In this document: one piece after another, positions 31,847-42,426 of the stretch
How the letters are laid out: the number at the start of each line of letters is the position of its first letter
How positions within the stretch are numbered: the first letter of the stretch is position 1
From: Gliomastix tumulicola
Lineage: Eukaryota; Ascomycota; Sordariomycetes; Hypocreales; Bionectriaceae
Assembly: GCA_001599755.1 (NCBI GenBank)
Contig: BCHX01000001.1
Location: 3,844,001-3,908,000 of the forward strand
DNA length: 64,000 bases
Direction: 5' to 3'
The notes under the pieces: model-generated
Database searches by the model: none
Seen by the model: the letters and a program-made list of their open reading frames with translations, nothing else
Told to the model about the DNA's origin: nothing
Made by a program: the position numbers and the translations under genes

Positions 31847-34800
31847 TTACAGATCCAACGGAGCCAGCCCTCTCTGTTTCACAGCCCGTTGTACAACGTC
31901 TTTCACGCCATCGAGAGTCCTTTTCCATGCCCTTACCCCCTTGCTGTCTTTGCTATCCTGCTCGACAAGAAATCCCAGCCACTTGACCAGCTTTCTCGCC
32001 TTTTCCAGATCCCGCTCTTCGCTGACGACCCGCGCCAAGTACTGTTCGAATACCTCAACATCGCCCCGGTGTGGCCCTCCAGTCCTAGTCTCTTGATGCC
32101 ACGAATCAAGCATATCCTTAATCCCCCGCGACGATGTCAACCCAGAGGTGAAGGAGATCTTGGGCGGTGGTGGCGCGAACTGAAGCCGGTGTTGTCCACC
32201 AGGTAGCATCGGTTCTGGGTCGACTCTGGGTGCCCTTTGCGCAGGGGCATCGAGTCCGGCTTGTTGTGCAAGTCGCCGGCGTCTGTGGTCAGCAATGACC
32301 TCCCGCCGAACGTCTTCAGGGAGTTCAGAGAGGAAGTCTAGATCCAATTCCTCGACCAACTCGAATGGCGGCGGAGTTTCACTAGCCCCTCGTGGGTCCC
32401 GAAAGTTGGTCTGCAGAAGGCCAGCCTGCGCATCCCTCTGCCTTTGCGCTTTGCCCAAGACGCCTCGGCCAGCATTGTGCTTAGTCGGCGTCACAGATTT
32501 CTTCGGCTCGAGCGCGCGGTCTTTGCTAGGTGAGGGCCGAGGCGATTTTTGAGGTAGCGGTCTCTGCCCGTAGGAAGCCAAGATCTCCGCCTTGATCTCG
32601 TCCGGGAGTTCTTTGAAGACCTCTGCATCGACCTGGGACGGAGCACCTCCAGCTCGTGATAGAGGTAAAGGAGATGCCGACTCGCCTCCAACAGATGCAG
32701 CATTCATCCTCATAAGCCTGCTGCGGATATCATTGGGAAGCTCTGCGATGACTGCGGAATCTGCGTTGCTGGGAATGATGAACTGCGTTCCCATGACATT
32801 CAACGGAGTTTTAGCTTTGGAATCAGACTCCGACGCTCTTGCCAGGGCCATGGCAGGATGAAGCTTCTGCTTGCGCGGTGTAAGCGGATCTTCCGCGATA
32901 GGGTCGTGGTCCGTAGCGCTCGGGTTTGACGATGTGCGCTTTCGTGGACTATCGTCTTCATCAATTTGCTCAGCCTCGGAAGACTTTCTCCTCGAGGGTG
33001 CCGCTGCGAACGCGCTGAAAGTCAGTTTCCGCTGACTGCTCTCAGGGCCGCCGTGGCTCGATTTCGTGGGCTCAAGCTTCGTCATCTGCACCCCGAGACC
33101 TCTGAGGTCTCCAGGGCTAAACCTGTAAGAGCGAAGAATGGACACGGCCTCCCGCGCGATCGTCTCGGCGTTGTGTGTGGCGACACCAAAAGTCGTGCTC
33201 TTGTTGAACGTGTCGCATTTTCCATGGCCCAAATGCTTCGCAGGGTCCAGCGGCGCGTCCAGTGAGCGTCGCATGATTTTCACAGTCAGCTGCTTGCCCT
33301 TTACCTGCTCGTTGAGCAAGCGCCTCTCCAGCTCCTTGCAAAGATTGTGCACAAACTCCTCCGCTTCAGGCTGGTTGATAAACCGAATGCCCCAGTTGAC
33401 CTCCGCAGACACAGATTTGCGCGGTGGCTGCTCGCCGACTTCGACCTTATCGATGCCTTTTGCGTAGTCACGCAGTTTTTCTGCCGTCTTGGGGCCGAGG
33501 ATAGATGTGAGACGCTCCTTGGACATGTCCCGAAGATCCTTGACCAACTTGACGCCGGCCTCTTCAAGTCTTCGTCCAAGACTGTAGGCCACTCCTGGAA
33601 GTCTCTCGACCTCGAGCTCCCCTATCACCTCGACAACATTTTCTGGCTTGAGGTGATACTGGCCCGCTGGCTTCGCTCGCCTCAAAGCCACCTTAGCTTG
33701 TAAGATGTTTCCACCTATACCAACTGACACATCACACCCTGTCAACGTCTTGATTTGGCTGCGCAGCGTCTGGGCTAATTCGTCGACCTTTTCCTGCTCT
33801 CTGGCTATGTTGGCTTCGTCTGCGCCCACACCTTGAGATCCAACTGCACTCAGGACAAGGCCCGTGACATCGACAAGAGCCTCGTCGACGCTCACGCTTT
33901 GCACTAGACCCCCAAGATCCAAGATGGCTTCATAGAAAGACCGACTCGCTTCTTCATAAGCGGGGAAGTCGTAGGGAAGGACCTTCAGATCACTGCACAG
34001 CTCGAGCGCGCGTTTCATCCACATGCCGTTCTTGACCCCAAACTTGCGTGCTGGGTAGTTGCAACTCGCAATCTCTGATCCAGTGCCAGTCCCGTGCGCA
34101 ACGACGGCCGGCTTGTCCACATACTCCGGGTTCTTCTTTAGCGAGACCGCGCAGAAGAAGCTATCGAAGTCCACATGGAGAATGTATCTCCTGGACCCTG
34201 GTTTCCTCCGTAGCTCTTTCCCAGTGCCCTTCTCGGCCGCGAGGCGTTGCATCTTAGATTTCAATTCGGCTTTCCATGTGGAAAGGTGATGCAGCCGGCT
34301 CTCAGAGTAGAACTGCTTCAAGAAGTCTGGATTTGCAGACGATGATTTCCGGAGCCTGGGATCCGAGAGAAGCCAGGCGTTGTGCTCCTCTGAAGTGGCA
34401 TTCTTGGGTGGTTCAGACTGTCGTGTGCTTGGACCAAGAGCTTCTGCCTGCGGCTCCTGATGTTCGACGGGAGGTTCGGAATCAGGCTCGACTTTAGGCA
34501 TGGGTTTGCTAGGAGTTTCTGTGGCCATCGTAGCCGTATCGTTCTTGAGCGGCGTCTCATTGAAAGGAGTTGGACTCATAACATTTGGGCGAGGAGACTG
34601 GCGGTTCGGGGTGGTCGCCTTCGCAACAGCCTGGCTCCATGACTGCTTCAAATGCGGTGATGCCTTGAGCTGTGTCGTGTAAAAGCTATTCTCGGTGTCT
34701 TCGCGATAGCCCTGCCGCGCTTTCGGGGTTGCCTGTGACAAGCCTTGTGTGCTGTCAAATCTGAGGACCTTCTGCCTTGGCCCCTCATCCAAGACGCGAT

Positions 34801-35236
34801 AATCAGTCCAAGAGAGCAGCTTCCCGGCGGCTATCGATTCCACAATCCAGGCGGGCTTGACAATGCGGTACCGGCTGAAATCGACAGACTTCTTCGGCGG
34901 CAGAGTCGAGGCGATGATATGCGTCGCCATGGTCTTCGAATCCAAATACTGCAGAAACCCTCCCCCATGCGTTACAATTTCGCGATGCAGGACATGCAGA
35001 GGCGGCTGCGTATAGCCCGTAACGTGCGCGACGATACCCTTGAAGAGTTGCGGCTTATCGGACGAGGCGCGCATCTCCGCGTCGAGGTTCTGCAGCTTGA
35101 TCTTCTTGCGGCGGAAGTAGTCGCCGAAGCCATTGAACTCGCTGCCCTCGTACTCCTCGCCCTCCTCGTCCTCAAAGGTGTGACTCTCGATCCGCTTCCG
35201 GACCTTGGCCGAGTTCTTCTCGAGCACGCTCCCCAT
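31847..35236 (-). CDS. REV1: DNA repair protein REV1 (Y-family deoxycytidyl transferase)
   Basis: An intronless gene of 1129 residues. Rev1 inserts dCMP opposite lesions and scaffolds polymerase zeta and other bypass polymerases. The BRCT domain spans about residues 61-155 (QLFKGIVAHVTGY...THIIAS...KPAWIVESIAAGKLL). The Y-family catalytic core begins near 350 with HVDFDSFFCAVSLK (catalytic Asp) and has SVSVDEALVDVTGLVL with the Asp-Glu pair, then the thumb (LPGVAYSLGRRLEEAGVKLV) and little finger to about 700. Three LP-type ubiquitin-binding motifs follow (AELPNDIRSRL, KELPDEIKAEI, SELPEDVRREV). The last 100 residues form the Rev1 C-terminal four-helix domain that binds Rev7 and other polymerases. 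The start MGSVLEKNSAKV leads directly into a basic segment. Very secure. Confidence 0.96.
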   Translation of the reverse strand: MGSVLEKNSAKVRKRIESHTFEDEEGEEYEGSEFNGFGDYFRRKKIKLQNLDAEMRASSDKPQLFKGIVAHVTGYTQPPLHVLHREIVTHGGGFLQYLDSKTMATHIIASTLPPKKSVDFSRYRIVKPAWIVESIAAGKLLSWTDYRVLDEGPRQKVLRFDSTQGLSQATPKARQGYREDTENSFYTTQLKASPHLKQSWSQAVAKATTPNRQSPRPNVMSPTPFNETPLKNDTATMATETPSKPMPKVEPDSEPPVEHQEPQAEALGPSTRQSEPPKNATSEEHNAWLLSDPRLRKSSSANPDFLKQFYSESRLHHLSTWKAELKSKMQRLAAEKGTGKELRRKPGSRRYILHVDFDSFFCAVSLKKNPEYVDKPAVVAHGTGTGSEIASCNYPARKFGVKNGMWMKRALELCSDLKVLPYDFPAYEEASRSFYEAILDLGGLVQSVSVDEALVDVTGLVLSAVGSQGVGADEANIAREQEKVDELAQTLRSQIKTLTGCDVSVGIGGNILQAKVALRRAKPAGQYHLKPENVVEVIGELEVERLPGVAYSLGRRLEEAGVKLVKDLRDMSKERLTSILGPKTAEKLRDYAKGIDKVEVGEQPPRKSVSAEVNWGIRFINQPEAEEFVHNLCKELERRLLNEQVKGKQLTVKIMRRSLDAPLDPAKHLGHGKCDTFNKSTTFGVATHNAETIAREAVSILRSYRFSPGDLRGLGVQMTKLEPTKSSHGGPESSQRKLTFSAFAAAPSRRKSSEAEQIDEDDSPRKRTSSNPSATDHDPIAEDPLTPRKQKLHPAMALARASESDSKAKTPLNVMGTQFIIPSNADSAVIAELPNDIRSRLMRMNAASVGGESASPLPLSRAGGAPSQVDAEVFKELPDEIKAEILASYGQRPLPQKSPRPSPSKDRALEPKKSVTPTKHNAGRGVLGKAQRQRDAQAGLLQTNFRDPRGASETPPPFELVEELDLDFLSELPEDVRREVIADHRRRRLAQQAGLDAPAQRAPRVDPEPMLPGGQHRLQFAPPPPKISFTSGLTSSRGIKDMLDSWHQETRTGGPHRGDVEVFEQYLARVVSEERDLEKARKLVKWLGFLVEQDSKDSKGVRAWKRTLDGVKDVVQRAVKQRGLAPLDL

Positions 35237-35654
35237 GGTGGCGAGACGGAATAGTCGTCAGAACGAAAAAAGTGTTGTGGATGAAGAGGACTACGTCCAG
35301 CTTCTCTTGTGTAGCATACTTTCAAACAATCATTTCAAAAAATGCCTCCGCATTAAAGATATGCGATACGTTAGTCATCTTCATATCGAAAGCAACAGTG
35401 AATGGTGAAGAAGCGTGAAGACGAGAGTCGAGGCACCGCGTAAAGTAAAGTGGGGAAATGACGCTCGCGCCTTTCTCACGTCAACCCGTGACTGCCATTA
35501 GAATCCCTGCCAATAATCAAGCCACAAGGTACGTACCCGCCACCAGCCACATTTTGTTGATCAGGACCGACATCTTCGGTCGAAAGCTTTCGAGGTTCGA
35601 GCACAGCAGACCACTTTCTATGCCTGCACCTCCGGGTCGCTCCGCATATCAACC
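35237..35654. promoter_or_regulatory. Bidirectional promoter region, REV1 / RED
   Basis: 418 bases between two divergent start codons with no other gene. Confidence 0.6.
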
Positions 35655-37364
35655 ATGAATAATGACCAGTTTCGCAAGCTCGTCTTCTCGTCGAGCAAAG
35701 GCACAAGTCCAAATGATGGCGCCTCTAGCACGCCCGGGCGTACTGGTCAGCTAGGATCGCGACAGCGGGCGAACATCCCCATGACGCCGTAGGTGATGCG
35801 CACAGCCCACCCACACCCTGTTCATTGCAGAAATAGGACCTAACACAGTGTCGACAGGCGAGCCGTCGGTGGCGCCCAGGCAGACTTTGCGCGACAACTC
35901 GCCGAGAGGAATCAAGCCGCCCACCCACAGAAGAAGTTCAAGACCTCAGCGCCCAAGGGAGCCAAGTTCGGCTCCGGATACGTGGACCGCGCCAAACAGA
36001 GGAGCGAGGCCGCAGCGGACGACCGTGAAGAGCGGATCAAGGCTCTGGAAGAGTCGCTCAAGAAGGAGGAGATCGACCAGGCTACGTTCGACAAGCTGAG
36101 GTTAGAGATTGCCGGAGGCGACTTGGAAAGCACGCATCTGGTCAAGGGTCTAGATTTCAAGCTACTCGAGCGCATACGGCGGGGCGAGGATGTGACGAAG
36201 GCGGGCAAGGAGGCCACCGCCGACTCAGACGACGAGCCGACGGGCGACGTCGACGACGAATTCGACGAATTGGAGCACAAAGAAGTCACGGCAGTCTCGC
36301 GGGACGCGGAAGAGGAGAGGAAGAAAAAGAAGGGCGAGTTCTCAACCGTCTCGCTAGCGCCAGGGAAGAAGAGAACAAGAGATCAGATTCTAGCAGAACT
36401 GAAGGCTTCGCGAGCAGCGGCAAAGGCAAAGGCACAGCAAGAGTCAGCGCTCGGGAGTCGCTTCCGCAAGATCAATGTCCAGAACAAGCCGGGATCGCGC
36501 ATCGAGCGCGACAGCAAGGGCCGCGAGGTCCTCATCATAGTCGACGAGGACGGCCATGAGAAGAGGAAAGTACGGAAAGTCCAACCAGGTGACGACGAGT
36601 CGGAGTCTACGAAAGAGGGGCTGCTGGAAGTCGACAAGAGCGCGAAGCCGCTCGGGATGGAAGTTCCAGAACAGTTTCGGAAACAGGAGCAGCCTGAGGA
36701 AGATGATCTAGATGGGGACATCTTCTCAGATGCGGGAGATGACTACGACCCATTGGCCGGCATGGACGCGGATTCAGACTCGGACGAAGAGGCTGATGGC
36801 ACCAAGACCAAGCCTCAGAAGGAAACAGACGAAGAACCAGGCGAAATCGCTGGGGCGGCCGACGGAGACTCAATGCCGCCTCCGCCAAAACCGGCCGCTG
36901 CGGCACCGAGAAACTACTTCAAAGACTCGAAGACGGCTCTCATATCAGAAGAAGCCAGCAAAGCACCGTCCATGTCCGACCCCGCCATCATGGCAGCCAT
37001 CAAGAGGGCAGCGGCGCTCAATCCCATCGGCCGCGACAGAGACGGCGACGAGGAAGACGACGACCTGGACGAGAAGGAGAGGAAGGCCAGAGAGGAGCGC
37101 AGGAAGAAGATGCTGTCCACGGTGGACAGAGACGACGAGGACATGGACATGGGCTTCGGGACGAGCCGTTTCGAGGACGAGGAAGACTTTGACGATTCCC
37201 GCGTCAAGCTCTCGGCATGGGGCGACGAGGACGAAGACGAGGGCGGCAAGGGAGGTGGGAAGGGCAAGCGTAAGAGAGGGCCCAAGAAGAGGAAGGGAGA
37301 CGCGAATAACGCGGCGGACGTGTTGCGCGTTATGGACCAGCGCAAGCGATCCGAAGGGTCGTGA
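35655..37364 (+). CDS. RED/IK-like spliceosomal protein
   Basis: Two exons, 35655..35788 and 35858..37364, encode 546 residues; the start is MNNDQFRKLVF. RED (IK, Smu2) is a component of the spliceosomal B complex that acts with SMU1. The RED N-terminal signature lies across the intron and after it: RQLAERNQ, PKGAKFGSGYVDRAKQR, EEIDQATFDKLRLEIAGGD and THLVKGLDFKLLERIRRG. The middle is a highly charged acidic/basic region; near the C-terminus an NAADVLRVMDQRKR segment is present. Choosing acceptor CGACAG restores MTPRAVGGAQADFARQ in frame. Divergent from REV1. The family assignment is confident; the acidic tracts make the middle hard to align by eye. Confidence 0.9.
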
Positions 37365-38026
37365 GTTGTGAGTCGAGGTAGTCAATCTGCGCCCTGTCAC
37401 CGTATGATAGACGATAGACGGTCTCTGTAGTCTTACCGTAATTGGAAGGCCATGAAGCAGAGCCTCCGCCGCCCGGCCGTCGTCGGTCTAGTCTGTGTCA
37501 ATTGGACACCGAGCGTCGCGGAACTCCGCGATCCGGACCTTCTGGCTCAATGGTCTTTGTTTGACGGCGGCTTGATACGGCTATGTTACTCGTAAAGTCC
37601 CTCCGGTTGCCGGCCGGGTTTTCCCCAGATTACCGCCCGCAGCCTCCTCCTATTACGTACGGATTCCAGAAGGACGAGTCGCGGTTGACAGATAGATGGG
37701 TCGAAAGATGGAGAAAGCCAAGTCGAGCTATGATGATAGACGAAGAGGCCGGCAGCAAATGACACCGTCGTCTATCAAAGCTGAATCCCCACCCCACACT
37801 CGCTTCATTCTCATACAAACAACTCGCCTGCTGACGCTCACTCACTCACTCGCACTCACTCATTCTTACTCCTCAGCGACAAACACGAACCGTGCAGGCG
37901 AGCGTAGACTGTTTAGCTGATGAGCCGTAGTCGTGTAGAATATATTCGCCTGCTCACCTGACCTGCATATATTTGCTCCAGATTCTTGATATCTATCGTT
38001 GGATTTATTTTATCACTGTCACCACC
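37365..38026. other. Intergenic region upstream of the nucleoside hydrolase
   Basis: 662 bases between two plus-strand genes. A CTCACT-type repeat occurs at about 37835-37868. No gene seen. Confidence 0.5.
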
Positions 38027-39395
38027 ATGTCTTCCCCTCAGATCCCCGTCTGGTTAGACTGCGACCCCGGCCACGATGTAAGTCAACAGTCTCACAGCAT
38101 ATCATGTACATTCATTGGCTAACACTCGATCTCAAAGGACGCGTTCGCCATTCTCCTGGCCGCTCATCACCCCCGGATCAAGCTACTCGGCATATCCACC
38201 GTCTTTGGCAATGCCTCTCTCGAGTATGCCCCCTGTTCATCGAAATGCAAGACCGAGCTCGCATCAAGACCAGGCTGACAGATATCCCCCCCGCCAGAAA
38301 CACAACCCACAACGCGGCCTCCCTCCTCACAGCCTTCGGCAAGGACAAGGAGATCCCGCTGCACATCGGCCTCAACAAGGCCCTCGAGCGTCCCGCCCTG
38401 CACGCGCCCACAGACATCCACGGCCTCACGGGCCTCGACGGCACCGACCTCCTCCCGCCCCCGGGCTCCAAGCCCTCCCCCGTGCCGGCCGTCGAGGCCA
38501 TGGCCGCGGCGCTCAAGGCTGAAGCGCCCGGGACGGCGTGGATCGTCGCCACGGGCGCGCTGACCAACGTCGGTGCCCTCATCCGCAAGCACCCGGAGTT
38601 GGCAGCGCACGTCAAGGGCCTCAGCGTCATGGGCGGCTCCATCGGCGGCGGGTTCTCGGACGCGCCGCTGGGCAAGGTCGACGGGCGGGAGAGGGTCGGG
38701 AACTACACGCCGTACGCCGAGTTCAACATCCTCGTAGACCCGGAGGCGGCGTCCGAGCTCTTCGGGAACGAGGTGCTGGCGCCCAAGACTGTCGTCGCGC
38801 CGCTGGACCTGACGCACCAGGTGCTCGCGACCGAGGAGGTGCGCAGCCTGCTGCTGCACGGGAAGGGCAGCGTCAACGGGGACAAGGACGACGGCAAGGG
38901 GAAGACGACGCTGCGGACGATGCTGGTCGAGCTGCTCTACTTTTTTGCGCACACATATGCGTGAGTTCCCATTCCCCCCCCCTTTATTCTACGGATGTCC
39001 CGTCAGCCTCTATAGACTCTACGATATCCCAATATGTACTGACAACATCCAGCGACGTCTTCGGCATCACCGCCGGCCCGCCCCTACACGACCCCCTCGC
39101 CGTCGCCGCCGTCCTCACCGGCACGCCCGACGAGATCCCCCTGCACGACTGGGACGAGGCCAAGAGCGCCCACCCCAAGTCCGACGAGCGCTTCAAGGTC
39201 TCCGTCGTCACCGAAGGCACCTTTGACGAGGCCGTCAAGGGCAACAAGGAGACGGGCCGAACCGTCGCGACGCTGCTGCCCCCGGGGAGCGAGGGCATCA
39301 GGATACCGAGGAGCTGCAACGTCGGCCGGTTCTGGGCGGTGATTGAGGAGTGCATGGAGCGGGCCGACGAGACCAACAGGGCTCTCGGGAAGTGA
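38027..39395 (+). CDS. Inosine-uridine preferring nucleoside hydrolase
   Basis: Exons 38027..38077, 38138..38223, 38298..38960 and 39053..39395 encode 380 residues. The enzyme cleaves purine or pyrimidine ribonucleosides to base and ribose in nucleoside salvage. The N-terminal calcium-binding motif is split by intron 1: WLDCDPGHD-DAFAILLAAHHP, the classical DxDPGxDD signature. Further family motifs are GISTVFGNASLENTTHNA, the active-site segments DIHGLTGLDG and IVATGALTNVGALI, VMGGSIGGG, NILVDPEAAS and, in the last exon, GITAGPPLHDPLAVA with the C-terminal catalytic His-Asp. The start lies directly before the signature, so there is no targeting sequence. The convergent neighbour is TPC1. Family certain; substrate preference not readable. 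Confidence 0.93.
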
Positions 39396-39574
39396 AGCAT
39401 GGTCACCAACACGCAGATCAGAGATGGGAAGGACGAAAAAAAAATTCATGACGCTATTGTATGCTAGACTAGACCCCGTCTCTCTGACGGTTTTTACACT
39501 GGAAGAGTATCCGAAACCCCACGAGGGACAAAGCGATAAAGAAAGAATAAAAGACGAGAGGCCACCCTTAGTCA

Positions 39575-40603
39575 TCAGATCGTCACGTTTTCCCTGTCCT
39601 TATCCAGGCTCATCACAAAGTGCAGGAACCGCTCGTACGTCCAGACGGTGATGGCGCTCGACGGCGCCGCCTTGATCAGGCTGATCGGCAGGCCCTTGAA
39701 CAGGCCCCGGAGCCCCTCCGTCCGCACGATGCACCGCAGCGCGTGCAGCGCGCCCTTGTACTCGGGCATCTGGCCGTGGGCGTACAGCGCGCGCGTGGGG
39801 CCCTGGATCTGGATGCGCTTCCGGACGAGGTCGAGCGGGAAGACGACCGTCTTGGCGACGACGCTGGCGACAACGCCCGCCGTGGCCTCGCCGCTGCCCC
39901 AGGGCATGTGCAGGTCACCCACCGCGAGCCGCAGGCGCTCGTACGTGGCGAAGAAGATGCCCATGAACGGCGCGATGCCAGCCAGGCCCGGTCCCAGCCC
40001 GCGAAAGAAGCCCCTCATCCCTTCATCTCTCCGGATCGCCTTGACAGCGCCCCAAAGCGAGGGGTACACCTTGCGTCGTCCCTGGGCGGCGAAGCGCGTG
40101 CGCAGCAGATCGAGCGGGTACGTGACCGTCGTGGCGACGGCGCCCGCCGAGGCGCCCGAGATGAAACTCTCGGCGGCGTCGGGCAGCCGGCGGGGCAGGA
40201 AGGGCGCGCTCTGGAGGAGGACCGAGACGGAGCGGTAGGTGCCGAACTGGATGCTCGAGTAGCAGACGTACATGAGCTCGGCGGGGACGTTGCCCTTCCA
40301 CAGCGCCCTCAGGCCCTCATGGCGGAGGATGTGGCTGACAGTCGCGACGGTGCCGCGGTAGGCGGGCGCGTTGCGGAGGGGGTTGAGGGGGTCGGAGAGC
40401 GAGTGCGGCTGGAGCTGGAGCCGGATCTTGACGACGTCCAGCGGGGCTATGACGAAGCTGTCGCGACGATTGTCAGCGCACGTGCGCACATGCACTGAGA
40501 GAAGGAGGGAGACAAACCGGGAGACAAGCCCTGCAAAGGCGCCTGCTGAGACGACCTGCAATCGCGTGCCCTCATCCTTGAGGCGAGCTCCTCCGGGCGA
40601 CAT
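39575..40603 (-). CDS. TPC1: Mitochondrial thiamine pyrophosphate carrier TPC1
   Basis: Two exons (minus strand), 40603..40518 and 40457..39575, encode 322 residues. Tpc1 imports thiamine pyrophosphate into the matrix for pyruvate and 2-oxoglutarate dehydrogenases. Three carrier repeats are present: APLDVVKIRLQLQ, YPLDLLRTRFAAQ and FPLDLVRKRIQIQ. Also typical are the N-terminal QVVSAGAFAGLVSR, YSSIQFGTYR, and RGLGPGLAGIAPFMGIFFATYE. The splice uses the weak donor GTTTGT; joining VSR to FVIAPLDV restores the first repeat exactly, so I trust it despite the weak donor. The conserved C-terminal segment GLPISLIKAAPSSAITVWTY is present. Substrate is assigned by resemblance to yeast Tpc1. Confidence 0.87.
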   Translation of the reverse strand: MSPGGARLKDEGTRLQVVSAGAFAGLVSRFVSLLLSVHVRTCADNRRDSFVIAPLDVVKIRLQLQPHSLSDPLNPLRNAPAYRGTVATVSHILRHEGLRALWKGNVPAELMYVCYSSIQFGTYRSVSVLLQSAPFLPRRLPDAAESFISGASAGAVATTVTYPLDLLRTRFAAQGRRKVYPSLWGAVKAIRRDEGMRGFFRGLGPGLAGIAPFMGIFFATYERLRLAVGDLHMPWGSGEATAGVVASVVAKTVVFPLDLVRKRIQIQGPTRALYAHGQMPEYKGALHALRCIVRTEGLRGLFKGLPISLIKAAPSSAITVWTYERFLHFVMSLDKDRENVTI

Positions 40604-42426
40604 GCACAGGCAGCCGCCTCGGCAGCACGCTCAGCTATCCGGCTCGGATCGGTGTAAAATGAGCGACTGGCGGAGGGAAGACGTCGATTTGGCTAGCCGG
40701 CAGACATTTGACTGGGCGTAGGGGAAGGCATTCGCCAGGGTGGTTGCGTGTTGTTGTTTAGTTGAGTTGGCATGATAAGGGAGGCCAATGTCTCTTTTTT
40801 TTTTTTCTCTGGTTGGGGTCTAAGATAATGGCCCGGGTTATGTCATTGTCCCTCCGATGGAATAATGTGGCACCCCATGCCGTTGCCACGCGAGAGGACA
40901 ACGAGCACTCAATTAACAATAGATTGCACTTTATTGGAGACGTGCCAATCCAATTCGGCTCTGCAACCAACTCTAATCAGTGCTCATTGAGCAGCTCATC
41001 GCTCTCGTCGTCGCCACGGCTGTTCGTTGTTGCCGCCATCGTCGCGCAGTAGAGCGAGCGGCTAGAGAAGGCACGAGGATTAGCGCACAGAAACAATTTA
41101 TAGCCGACTGGAAGGCCCCTTTCAGAGCGTAAGTCGGGCTCGGACGCCGACGCCGGGCCTCAGCGAGCATCCTCCTATCGGCGCGTCCACCGCCCCAGCA
41201 ATCGCAGCACAAGAGAGAGAGACGCGGAAGCGATGACGGACGCAAGGTCACGACGCTGCCCGTCCGTTCTCCTGCAGAAGACAAGTCCGTAAGCATGCGG
41301 CGCTGGACACTCCGGCCGGACCCCTTTCCTGCAGGCAGTATTTCCATGATAGGAAGGATTATAGGGTCAGACCGGAGCATGGCCTATCATCCCAACTCGC
41401 CGACCCACCGCCTGGCTCGGCCTCGTGAAGTAGACGCCGCCGCCGTCGCGAAGCAACTGAAAAGTATTCGGGCTTCTGACATAACCTCGCAGGCGATTGG
41501 CAGGGTTCTAGACCCCCGGGGTGAGGATCCAACCTTCGGCTCGGGCGAAATCATAAACGCCTCAACACGGGCCATCCGTACGTTACAACGGGGGTTGGTG
41601 GCTGCCACAGAACTCATTGCACTTTGCAGCTTGTTTTCCCTCCTCCCGCAGTAACCTTAAAAGTACCCTTCCACCCGGCGTTCGCTGCGTCGGTACTTTT
41701 GATGAGGGGTCCTGCTGAGCATCCCCCAAAGTTCCCTTGCCCCGAAAAACCCCACAGCAGGGGACTCCTCTCAGGGACTCCGGCAGTCTCAGTTTCCAGC
41801 GGGCCTCTTGCTGGATGGAGCATTTTTTGGCAGCAAGCCAAGGCTAGTTATAACGCCTAGAAATGAGAAGATGCCACCTGAGGTAACGTAAGAGAGGCTG
41901 TGGAACCGATCCAATGGCCAAAGCCACGATCCAGCTCTTGAATAGGGCCAGCCACCCTCTCTTTCTAATTTTCCTCCTCCTCTTCTTCTTCTTCTCTCGC
42001 GATCTTGTTCTCTCTCTCTCTCTTCCTCCCTTGTACTCCTAATTTCAGCCCCCCTCAACAACCCTCCTGCAAGACCTGTCACAGCTGCCCCCAGCAACCT
42101 TGTGACATCGTGGGGCTGACCAAGCCAACCTCCCCCCGTTCTTTGCATGTGATCAGGTCTCAGTTGCTTGTCGAAACCGTCCACCTTACGTCACTTGATT
42201 GAATCCGCGGCGGACGGCAGCAAGGAGAGAGCGCCAGGGAAGGGAAGAGAGGAGGAATTAATTAATAATACCAACTGTCCCTCCCGGATCTGAGGAGCAA
42301 TCTCAGCTTGTCTACAACACCCCAGTCGCACAGAAGTTCACGGCTCTTCTCCAACATACCTACTTACCTACTAGTACTCAAGAGACGGTCAGCGCTGCAA
42401 ACGCATACACAAACCACCCACCCGCA
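40604..42426. other. 1.8 kb intergenic region
   Basis: It contains the TPC1 promoter and the upstream region of the next gene. The right part has a strong C/T-rich tract at about 41965-42030 on the coding strand, of the kind seen before fungal transcription starts. No supported ORF in the left part. Confidence 0.5.

Noticed and set aside
39620..40498. Long plus-strand frame (292 codons)
   Set aside because: Antisense shadow of the TPC1 carrier, which has clear carrier repeats on the minus strand.
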